From Planctomycetota bacterium (GTDB lineage: Bacteria; Planctomycetota; UBA1135; GCA-002686595), in the NCBI GenBank assembly GCA_016712565.1, contig JADJQU010000001.1, positions 868,001 through 932,000 of the forward strand: a stretch of DNA of 64,000 nt. The letters are read 5' to 3'. Made by a program: the position numbers and the translations under genes. Shown in pieces: positions 8,593 to 15,701 of this stretch. The notes under the pieces were generated by a model, which was not told the origin of the DNA, made no database searches, and was given only the letters and a program-made list of their open reading frames with translations. How positions within the stretch are numbered: the first letter of the stretch is position 1; the number at the start of each line of letters is the position of its first letter.

Positions 8593-9444
8593 GTTCTGTG
8601 CTCCAGGAATGGCGGTGGTGCGAGCTCCCCGGGACGTGCTGGGCCGATCGCGAACGCGAGCAGGACGACGCCGAGGTGTCCGGGTACCAGACGCAATCCG
8701 GAGGGGGCGGCCAGAATCACGGAAATTCCGAGTTCCCTTCCGGGGGGCCTGCCCCGTCCTGCGTCGGGCGGCCTGCGGGCAAGGTCGATTCGCCTCTGGA
8801 CCATGCCCCCGGCCTCCACCCACGAAGGGGGGGCGAGGCAGCTTGGCCAACGGGGCGGGGACGGAAGGGCCTGGGGCAGGGGGGGCGGGAATTCTCACGC
8901 GGCATCTCCAGGGGCCCGGGGTCAGGAGAAGGACCGGCGCACGGCGGGGCCGGCAGCAAGATCGGGCTCGGACGGCGGACCCCAGGAGACCACCCGCCCC
9001 CCCGGGCCGGGGGACACCGGGGGCCCCCGGGGGGGGCCTCGGCCGGAGTCGGTCTGCCCGGACACGCTCGCCCTCGAGAAGCGCGGCGCGCGGCTCTCGG
9101 CGAGGTGGTGCCGTACGGAGACTTGTACCGGCTCTGCACCATCCGGGGGCCCAAGGGGATCCTCATCGGGCTCGCCCAGCAGTTCGGGATGCAGAGTGCG
9201 CGAGCGAATCCTGCTGGGGGGTGAACGGTGAAGCCGCGAGCCGCGGAGCCTGACAGCAAGTTGCAGCGTACGATCCGCAAGGCGATCGAGGGGCCGCGTG
9301 GGGGGGGTCGCGGGTCCGCCGCGGTCGCTACGCCTCGGCTTGCGTGCCTCGCTGCACGCCTGTATCGTCGGCCCGTCGACGCAGAATCGGTTGCTTCGAT
9401 TGCTGACGGCGCAAGCTCGAGGTCGATCACGGCAGCGGACCACC
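8593..9444. other. G-run-rich stretch without an intact gene
   Basis: This 850-base interval is dense in runs of four to eight G (and some C), especially 8740-9040, unlike the coding DNA around it. The only recognisable content is the end of a decayed VOC/glyoxalase gene (listed separately) and the leader of the intact VOC gene at 9445. The G runs could be real slippage-prone DNA or low-quality assembled sequence. Confidence 0.6.
9060..9224 (+). pseudogene. C-terminal fragment of a VOC/glyoxalase-family protein
   Basis: Residues GEVVPYGDLYRLCTIRGPKG followed by ILIGLAQQFG match the C-terminal strand-helix of the vicinal oxygen chelate (glyoxalase/bleomycin-resistance) family, whose usual form is YRLCYVRGPEGIxxxLAEQL. 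Just upstream, in another frame, TLALEKRGARL matches the preceding helix (DTLARLEKRGARLV), so a frameshift lies near 9093-9101. No N-terminal half can be read in the G-run-rich DNA before it. It is either a decayed gene or an intact gene damaged by sequence errors. An intact relative of the superfamily follows at 9445. Confidence 0.5.
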
Positions 9445-9930
9445 ATGACGAAAATCGCCAAGAACACGATTTGCCTTTGGTACGAACGCGAAGCCGAGGA
9501 GGCGGCGCGCTTCTACGCCAAGACCTTCCCGAACTCGTCCGTCGGTGCCGTGCATCGCGCGCCGGGCGAGTATCCGTCGGGCCAGCAGGGTGACGTGTTG
9601 ACGGTGGAGTTCACCGTCCTGGGCATTCCCTGCCTGGGGCTCAACGGCGGGCCCGAGTTCAAGCACAACGAGTCGTTCTCGTTCCAAGTGGCCACGGAGG
9701 ATCAGGCCGAGACGGATCGCTACTGGAACGCGATCGTCAAGAACGGCGGCCAGGAGAGCCAGTGCGGCTGGTGCAAGGACAAGTGGGGCATCTCCTGGCA
9801 GATCACGCCCGTCGCGCTGACGAAGGCGTACACCAGCAGCGATCGCGCCGCCGCGAAGCGGGCGTTCGAGGCCATGATGACGATGCAGAAGATCGACATC
9901 GCCGCGATCGAGGCGGCGGTGAGGGGGTAG
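9445..9930 (+). CDS. VOC family protein, PhnB / 3-demethylubiquinone methyltransferase-like
   Basis: A 161-residue single-domain vicinal oxygen chelate protein of the PhnB-like (3-dmu-9_3-mt) type. It shows the N-terminal CLWYEREAEEAARFYAKTFP, the central LGIPCLGLNGGPEFKHNESFSF and the diagnostic CGWCKDKWGISWQITP. The start is ATG 9445, at the domain boundary; the frame is open further upstream but without similarity. Despite common annotations, a methyltransferase role is not supported by the fold. It is a small metal-site protein of unknown substrate. It is monocistronic and belongs to the accessory stretch that also holds the attC-like site. Confidence 0.88.
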   Translation: MTKIAKNTICLWYEREAEEAARFYAKTFPNSSVGAVHRAPGEYPSGQQGDVLTVEFTVLGIPCLGLNGGPEFKHNESFSFQVATEDQAETDRYWNAIVKNGGQESQCGWCKDKWGISWQITPVALTKAYTSSDRAAAKRAFEAMMTMQKIDIAAIEAAVRG

Positions 9931-10067
9931 GCGGCGCGGAGCCGAATTCGGGTCCGGGACGCCCTGGATTTCGTGAAGGAGTGACGCGGGGTCGAGGGCG
10001 CGCCGCGCAGAGGAAATGCCATGGGGGGGCCACCGCCGGGGCGGAACTTGCAGATTGCTCAGTGGGC

Positions 10068-10083
10068 TGAGTAAAATTACTCA
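10068..10083. promoter_or_regulatory. Palindromic operator-like site before the DUF4143 ATPase gene
   Basis: TGAGTAA-AA-TTACTCA is a perfect 7-base inverted repeat centred 13 bases before the ATG at 10089. It overlaps a second small hairpin, CTCAG-TGGG-CTGAG (10058-10071), and TGAGT recurs over the start codon (10088-10092). Position over the start region suggests repression or autoregulation. The A/T-rich core stands out in this GC-rich DNA. Confidence 0.5.
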
Positions 10084-10088
10084 CACCA

Positions 10089-11303
10089 ATGAGTACCGAT
10101 CCCGCCCCCTCGTTCCTGCGACCGCACGCGAGCGTGCTGAACGACCGGCTGGCCGAGCCCCGGCGCCTCATCCAATTCATCGGAGGGCCGCGTCAGGCAG
10201 GCAAGACCACGCTCGTTCAACAGGTCCTGAGCGCCTCGGCGGCGCCGTCGCTCTTCGTCTCTGCCGATGAACCGGCGGTACGCGACACCGCATGGCTCGC
10301 CGCTCAATGGGAAGCGGCTCGGCAGCTCGCCGCGGACTCAGGCCAGGCGGGAGCCGTGCTGGCGGTCGACGAGGTGCAGAAGGTGGCCGGGTGGTCCGAG
10401 ACCGTGAAGCGGCTTTGGGACGAGGACACTCGACGACGGAGCCCGCTGCGCGTGGTGTTGCTCGGGTCGGCGCCGCTCTTGATGCGACGCGGGCTCACGG
10501 AGAGCCTCACCGGTCGGTTCGAGACGATCCATCTCGGGCACTGGTCCTTTGCCGAGATGCGGGCCGCCTTCGGGTGGGACCTCGAGACCTATCTGTTTTT
10601 CGGCGGATACCCGGGCGCGGCACACCTCACGAACGATCCGTCGCGCTGGCGGAGCTTCATCGTCAACGCCATCGTCGAAACCACCATCGCGCGGGACATG
10701 TTGCTGATGTCCCGGATCGAGAAGCCCGCCCTGCTGCGCCGCCTGTTTGACCTGGGGTGTCGCTACTCCGGGCAGATCCTCTCCTACAACAAGATGCTCG
10801 GTCAGCTCCAGGACGCGGGCAACACGGTCACGTTGGCGCACTACCTCGATCTCCTTGCCGGGGCGGGCCTCCTCGTCGGCTTGCAGAAGTTCGCAGGCAA
10901 GGCCGTACGGCAACGCGGATCGAGTCCCAAGCTGCAGGTACTGAACACGGCGCTCATGACCGCGCAAACGGGACTCTCGCCGCGGGAAGCGCAGACCGAT
11001 GGCGAGTTACGCGGGCGGCTGGTCGAGTCCGCCGTCGGCGCGCACCTCGCAAACGCCGCCGCCGGTGGAGTCTGCGAGCTCCATTACTGGCGCGAACGCA
11101 GCCGGGAGGTAGACTTCGTGCTCCGTGCCGGCCGCACCGTCGTCGGCATCGAGGTCAAGAGCGGCCGCGCACCGGGTGCTTTTTCGGGACTGGCCGAGTT
11201 CACGGCGGATTTCAAGCCCCGGCGCACGCTGATCGTCGGCGCGGACGGTATTGCGCTGGAAGACTTCCTGTCCAAGCCTGTGGAGCAGTGGCTGCAGGCG
11301 TGA
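10089..11303 (+). CDS. AAA-type ATPase with DUF4143 C-terminal domain
   Basis: A 404-residue cytoplasmic ATPase of the widespread AAA_14 / DUF4143 family. The Walker A motif GPRQAGKT is at residues 33-40, a Walker B-like VLAVDEVQKV lies near 95, and LLGSAPLLM provides a sensor-like segment. The C-terminal DUF4143 part ends with REVDFVLRAGRTVVGIEVKS, which resembles a PD-(D/E)xK nuclease-like core (D, then E-x-K). These genes are usually solitary, often on mobile or accessory DNA, and their cellular role is not established. ATG 10089 follows an unusual set of palindromes. The neighbours on both sides are unrelated. Confidence 0.9.
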   Translation: MSTDPAPSFLRPHASVLNDRLAEPRRLIQFIGGPRQAGKTTLVQQVLSASAAPSLFVSADEPAVRDTAWLAAQWEAARQLAADSGQAGAVLAVDEVQKVAGWSETVKRLWDEDTRRRSPLRVVLLGSAPLLMRRGLTESLTGRFETIHLGHWSFAEMRAAFGWDLETYLFFGGYPGAAHLTNDPSRWRSFIVNAIVETTIARDMLLMSRIEKPALLRRLFDLGCRYSGQILSYNKMLGQLQDAGNTVTLAHYLDLLAGAGLLVGLQKFAGKAVRQRGSSPKLQVLNTALMTAQTGLSPREAQTDGELRGRLVESAVGAHLANAAAGGVCELHYWRERSREVDFVLRAGRTVVGIEVKSGRAPGAFSGLAEFTADFKPRRTLIVGADGIALEDFLSKPVEQWLQA

Positions 11304-11480
11304 GGGGGCGAGGCCGTGCAGCCTCGCAATCCCCAGGACCCTATGGGATGCGGGCGGTCCTCGACCGCCGGCATTGAGGGAAACGCAGGGAGTGATGCTG
11401 GCAGATTCCGGCCGGCCACAATCTCGCCGTGGTGAGGGATCCAGCGAAGCGTTCGTGCTGGCGGTCGTCGCTTAGCAGAA

Positions 11481-11507
11481 GTAGCCCGACCTCGGTCGGC
11501 CCGCTAC
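11481..11507 (-). terminator. Hairpin overlapping the stop of the 60-residue ORF
   Basis: CCGACC-TC-GGTCGG (11486-11499), flanked by GTAGC / GCTAC arms with a small bulge, forms a stem at the end of the minus-strand operon and includes its last stop codon. There is no clear T-run, so a terminator role is tentative. Confidence 0.4.
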
Positions 11508-11686
11508 TTGTCCGCCACGTCCTCGAAGTCGATCGAGTTCCGCTTCGGATCCGCGGGCGCGATCTTGAATACGTATTTCATGCCCGGTTTCTTCGCGTCG
11601 GGCGCGGCGTCCGGCGCGGCGGCGGGTTCGCGGTCGGCGCTGGGGGGATTCGAGGGCTCGGGCTTGTCGTTCTTCGGCGGGTTCAT
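11504..11686 (-). CDS. 60-residue ORF coupled to radical SAM gene; candidate RiPP precursor
   Basis: Not recognised. The product is 60 residues. The first 35 are low-complexity and rich in Pro, Ala, Asp and Lys (starting MNPPKNDKPEPSNPPS). The last 25 form a different, non-repetitive segment with aromatic and charged residues (MKYVFKIAPADPKRNSIDF...). Its ATG overlaps the stop of the radical SAM gene by four bases, the tightest coupling possible. Because that enzyme ends in a PqqD-like peptide-binding domain, this ORF is a reasonable substrate (precursor peptide) candidate. There is no Cys and no Gly-Gly cleavage motif. Alternative: a small accessory protein, or a chance ORF. A second Met at residue 36 could be an internal start. 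Confidence 0.5.
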   Translation of the reverse strand: MNPPKNDKPEPSNPPSADREPAAAPDAAPDAKKPGMKYVFKIAPADPKRNSIDFEDVADK

Positions 11687-13908
11687 CGGCGTTGCTCCTC
11701 GGCGATCCAGCCCCCCTCGGAGATCCATCCGTGCAGGGCGAGTTCCATGAGGCAGTCGCGGGCGTTCGCCCGCACAGGTTGCGGCACGATCTCGATCACC
11801 TGCTCCGGCGTGCGCGTGCCGTCGCAGCGCAGGAGCAGCGCGGCCGCTGCCGGCGAGATGCAGTGCAGTTCGGCGGTGCGCGCGTCGTACAAGAGCGTCG
11901 AGCCCTCGCGCGGCTCGCGCGGGAGCTCGCGGTCGAAGCGCGCGCGGTCCTCGTCGTCCACGAGGTCCGACTGGTAGCGCGGCCTCAGCGTGAACGAGTC
12001 GATCGACGAGAGCCGTTGATCGATGCGCGCCCGGTCGAAGGCGAGCTCGCGCGTGCGCAGGGCGCGGACGGCCAGCGGACGGGGGCCGACCGCGGCGCGG
12101 CGCGTGCCGCTCACCTCGCGCGAGAGCACCTTGTCGCGCAACGCCTCCCACGAGCCGTGCTCGGCCAGGTAGAGGAAGTAGTGACTCTTCAGCTCGTGAT
12201 AGAGCATGTTCGTGTTCTGGAACACGGGGAAGTGCGAGCGCAGCTTCTTCGTGAACTCCAGGTACACGTCGCGGGCCTCGCGGCGCGTCATGCCGCTGCC
12301 GGGCTTGAAGTCGTAGTACACCTGCAGGTCGCTTTGCGGGTCGGGGTACACCTCGACGATGTCGAACTCCTGGCGGCGCCTGTAGATCTCGCTCGATTCG
12401 TCGAGGTAGAACACGCGCGCGCTGACCTCCTGGATCAGGTCGCGGTTCTCCAGGATCGCGGCGAGCGTCATCTCGGCCTCCTCGCGCGTCTCCGTGGGGA
12501 AGCCGATCATGGCGTAGAGCGTCACGGAGATGCCCGCCTTGCGCACGCGCCGGACGAGTTCCATGCTCGCGTCGGGGTCGATGCCCTTGCACATGCGCGC
12601 GAGCACGCGCCGCGAGGCGCTCTCGTAGCCGAAGGCGAGGCGCTTGCAGCCCGACTTGGCCAGCATGTCGCACACTTCCTGGTCGAAGGTGTCGTGTTCG
12701 AGGCGCGCGTCGGCCCACCAGGACACGTCGAGGCCGGCGTCGAGGATCGCCTCGGGCAGGCGCTTCGCCATGTTCGGCGGCAGGTCCTCGATCGCGAGGT
12801 AGAAGTGCTTCGTCTTGTGCTTGGCCGAGAGCTTCTGCATGTCCTCGACGGTCTGCGCGATCGTGCGGCCGCGGTACCCCGGCCCGATCACCGTGTAGAG
12901 CGTGCAGAAGACGCACTTGCCCCAGTAACAGCCGCGCGTCGCGGCCAGCGGCAGCACGAGCTCGGGCGTCAGGTACTTGTCGAGCGGCAGGCCGTCGAAG
13001 TCGGGCGTCGGCAGCAGCTTGATGTCGAGCGGCTCGCCGCGCGGGGTCTTGACCACCTCGCCCGACGCCCCGCGGTAGATCAGGTTGCCGATCGTCGAGA
13101 GGTCCAGGTTCCCATCGCGGATCCCCTCGGCGAGGCGGAGCAGCGGTCCCTCGCCTTCCAGCATCACGAAGGAGTCGATCAGGCTCCAGATCTCCGGCCG
13201 CTTGGAGAGCTTGTCGGCCACGTAGGCGAGCAGCCCGCCGCCGAGCGTGATGTGCACGGAGGGCTTCCAGCGCTTGATCAGGCGGCAGAGCGTGAGCGCC
13301 GGGATCGCCTGGCTCGGGAACGTGACCGAGATGCCGATCAAGTCCGGGTCGATCGCCTGGAGGCGCGGCAGCGTGAACTCGCGGAAGTACTCGAGGTAGG
13401 GGTTCTCGCGCTCGTCGGACAGCGCGGCGATGATCTCGGAGGAGCGCTCGACGGAGTAGCGGGTCACGAAGCCGTGGGCGGTGAGCCGCGAGGGCGCGTA
13501 CTCGGCGGAAAACAGCCGCAGGCCCTGCTCGATGGTGCGGCCGGCCCACAGGTAGCGCTCGTAGTCGTAGAACTCGTCGCGCGAGCGCAGCACGCGCTTG
13601 GCCTCGTCGATGTTCAGGGTCACGTCGCGGCCGATCAGCGCCAACTCGGAAAGCAGCTGGTAGCGCTCCATGGCGCTGAAGTCGAGCTCCTCGCGCCCGT
13701 CGAGGGCGGCGAGGGCGATCTCCGGCGCCACGCGCTCCAGAGAGCGCTCCAGGCGCTCCCGCGAGAGGAAGTGGTCGTAGGACCCGATGCTCTCGTCGAG
13801 CTGGTGCACCTCGAAGCCGTGCCCGCGCAGGAAGGCGGCGAGCGAAGGCAGCGAGAGGTAGGGCTGCGTGAAGTGCCCCTGGGGCGGGAAGACCAGCGCG
13901 ACTTTCAT
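11683..13908 (-). CDS. B12-binding-type radical SAM protein with C-terminal PqqD-like domain
   Basis: A 741-residue cytoplasmic enzyme. The N-terminal 300 residues resemble a cobalamin-binding fold (PDLIGISVTFPSQ and the HITLGGG segment) but lack a clear DxHxxG. The radical SAM cluster site is C327-YWGK-C332-VF-C335, a CX4CX2C spacing rather than CX3CX2C, followed by conserved barrel strands (ISVTLYAMIGFPTET). The last 80 residues (LLYDARTAELHCISPAAAAL, RCDGTRTPEQV, LHGWI) match the pattern of PqqD / RRE domains, which grip precursor-peptide leaders in RiPP pathways. It starts two bases after the ASPIC/UnbV gene's stop and overlaps the 60-residue ORF. Family-level identification is firm; the PqqD-like call and the RiPP role are inference. 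Confidence 0.85.
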   Translation of the reverse strand: MKVALVFPPQGHFTQPYLSLPSLAAFLRGHGFEVHQLDESIGSYDHFLSRERLERSLERVAPEIALAALDGREELDFSAMERYQLLSELALIGRDVTLNIDEAKRVLRSRDEFYDYERYLWAGRTIEQGLRLFSAEYAPSRLTAHGFVTRYSVERSSEIIAALSDERENPYLEYFREFTLPRLQAIDPDLIGISVTFPSQAIPALTLCRLIKRWKPSVHITLGGGLLAYVADKLSKRPEIWSLIDSFVMLEGEGPLLRLAEGIRDGNLDLSTIGNLIYRGASGEVVKTPRGEPLDIKLLPTPDFDGLPLDKYLTPELVLPLAATRGCYWGKCVFCTLYTVIGPGYRGRTIAQTVEDMQKLSAKHKTKHFYLAIEDLPPNMAKRLPEAILDAGLDVSWWADARLEHDTFDQEVCDMLAKSGCKRLAFGYESASRRVLARMCKGIDPDASMELVRRVRKAGISVTLYAMIGFPTETREEAEMTLAAILENRDLIQEVSARVFYLDESSEIYRRRQEFDIVEVYPDPQSDLQVYYDFKPGSGMTRREARDVYLEFTKKLRSHFPVFQNTNMLYHELKSHYFLYLAEHGSWEALRDKVLSREVSGTRRAAVGPRPLAVRALRTRELAFDRARIDQRLSSIDSFTLRPRYQSDLVDDEDRARFDRELPREPREGSTLLYDARTAELHCISPAAAALLLRCDGTRTPEQVIEIVPQPVRANARDCLMELALHGWISEGGWIAEEQRR

Positions 13909-13910
13909 CG

Positions 13911-15620
13911 CTATTGCTCCTTGGGTTCGGTGATCACGTGCACGCGGTCGAGCGCCGGCCCGGCGAGGGTCGAGACCGCGCCGCTGGGCCAGCGCACCTC
14001 GATGCTGTCGATCGCGGCGACCGGCCCCAGGCCGAAGTGGATGCGCGGGTCGTGGGCCGAGTACAGGCCGCTCGCCGTGCGCGACTCGCGCACGAACGTC
14101 CGACCGCCGGCCCGCACGGAGATCCGCGCCCCGAAGCCGTCGCGATTGGAGCGCGTGCCGACCGTGCGCACGCCGACCCAGTGGCCGACGCGGCGGCTCC
14201 GGTTCTCGAGCAGCCGCGGCTGTTCGTCGATGCCCAGAATGAGCGCGTCGACGTCGCCGTCGTCATCGGGATCGCCGAGGGCGATGCCGCGCGCGGCGTG
14301 GACGCCGGAGAATCCGCTGCCCGCCTGGGCGGTGGCGTCGGAGAAGCGCGGCGCCGTGCTTGTGCCGTTGTTCTGGTAGAGCTGCGTCGGCTGGAGCCAC
14401 TGGCCCATGCCGATCTCCTTCGCCTGCGGATAGACATGCCCGTTGGCGACGATCAGGTCGAGGTCGCCGTCGAGATCCGCGTCGAGGAATCCGCCGTCCC
14501 AGCCGAGTTTGTCGACGCTCGGCTCGGCGAGGCCGAAATCCCTCGCGCGGTCCTTGAACCGCCCCTTGCCGTCGTTGACGTGCAGCGAATTCGCCTCGAA
14601 GTCGAAATTCGTGCGGAACACGTCCAGGTCGCCGTCCGCGTCGAGGTCGTCGCAGAACAGGCCCATGGCCCCGGTCGGCGCGCCGTCCGCGTTGGTCGCG
14701 AAGGCGCGCGCCAGGCCCTCCTCGCGGAAACGGCCCTGGCCGTCGTTCATGAACAGGTTGGTCGGCTGCACGTCGTTCGCGACCGCGACGTCCTGCCAGC
14801 CGTCGCCGTCCAGGTCGGTGATCGCGACGCCGTAGGAGCACAGGGCCTTCTCCAGCGCGAATCCGAACTTCGCGGTCGCCTCCTGGAACTTGCCGCCGCC
14901 GACGTTCTCGAAGAACACGTCCGGCGCGCCGGGGTTGAAGCCCCGCTTGTTTTCGCCCTCGGGGCCGTAGCCCACCTCGACGCCGTTGACGACCGCGCGC
15001 TTGCCGCCGTCCGGCGGCGCGGCGAGATCGAACTCGCAGTAGTTCGCCACGTAGAGGTCGAGGTCGCCGTCGTTGTCCACGTCGCCGAAGGCCGCCGACG
15101 CACCCCATTTCGGATTGCCCAAGCCGGATTCCCCCGTGGCGTCGACGAAATGACCGCCGTCGTTCCTGAGGAACACGTCCGGGCCGAAGCAGGCGAGGTA
15201 CAGATCGGTGTCGCCGTCGTTGTCGACGTCGCCGGTGGCGATGCCGTTGACCCAGTCCGCGCGGTCGAGGCCGCTGGCGGCGCTCACGTCGGTGAACTTG
15301 AGCTTGCCGTCGTTGCGGTAGAGCTTCGAGCGCCCGTCGTGCTTCGCGACGAGCTGCGCGCCGTCGTTCACGTACTCCAGGGTCGAACCGTTGCCGAGGA
15401 ACAGATCCATGTCCCCGTCGCCGTCGAAGTCGAGCCAGGCGGCTCCGTTGCCGTTGGACTCGACGATGTACCAGCGGCGCGGATCGCCGCAGCGGTTCTG
15501 CAGGTCCAGGCCGCTTTCGGCTGCCACGTCCACGAACTCGATTCGCGCCTCGGGCTCCTTGGCGCAGGCGCCGGAGAACAGGACGGCGGAGCCACACAGG
15601 ACGAGCACAGGGACGGCCAA
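13911..15620 (-). CDS. ASPIC/UnbV (CRTAC1-like) FG-GAP repeat lipoprotein
   Basis: A 569-residue exported beta-propeller protein. About seven FG-GAP/VCBS repeats with Asp-rich calcium loops (DFDGDGDMDLFLGNG, DVDNDGDTDLYLA and others) fill residues 40-470. The C-terminal 90 residues are the ASPIC/UnbV domain (GFGARISVRAGG, PRIHFGLG). The only start in frame is TTG 15620; an in-frame stop lies at 15639-15641. An ATG at 15642 with a basic start (MIRCRSLL) is one base out of frame, and fusing it to AVPVLVLCGSAVLFSGAC would make an ideal lipoprotein signal. A one-base insertion near 15620 is therefore likely. First gene of the operon with the radical SAM enzyme; its role there is unknown. Confidence 0.86.
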   Translation of the reverse strand: MAVPVLVLCGSAVLFSGACAKEPEARIEFVDVAAESGLDLQNRCGDPRRWYIVESNGNGAAWLDFDGDGDMDLFLGNGSTLEYVNDGAQLVAKHDGRSKLYRNDGKLKFTDVSAASGLDRADWVNGIATGDVDNDGDTDLYLACFGPDVFLRNDGGHFVDATGESGLGNPKWGASAAFGDVDNDGDLDLYVANYCEFDLAAPPDGGKRAVVNGVEVGYGPEGENKRGFNPGAPDVFFENVGGGKFQEATAKFGFALEKALCSYGVAITDLDGDGWQDVAVANDVQPTNLFMNDGQGRFREEGLARAFATNADGAPTGAMGLFCDDLDADGDLDVFRTNFDFEANSLHVNDGKGRFKDRARDFGLAEPSVDKLGWDGGFLDADLDGDLDLIVANGHVYPQAKEIGMGQWLQPTQLYQNNGTSTAPRFSDATAQAGSGFSGVHAARGIALGDPDDDGDVDALILGIDEQPRLLENRSRRVGHWVGVRTVGTRSNRDGFGARISVRAGGRTFVRESRTASGLYSAHDPRIHFGLGPVAAIDSIEVRWPSGAVSTLAGPALDRVHVITEPKEQ

Positions 15621-15701
15621 GGAGGGAACGACAGCGAATCATCGCCGCGATCCTAACGACCGCCCAGCCGGCCAGGAATTCGTTCTTGGGTCCCGGCGGC
15701 C

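Noticed and set aside
11251..11475. Small plus-strand frame after the DUF4143 gene
   Set aside because: It starts inside the ATPase gene in another frame and shows no domain.
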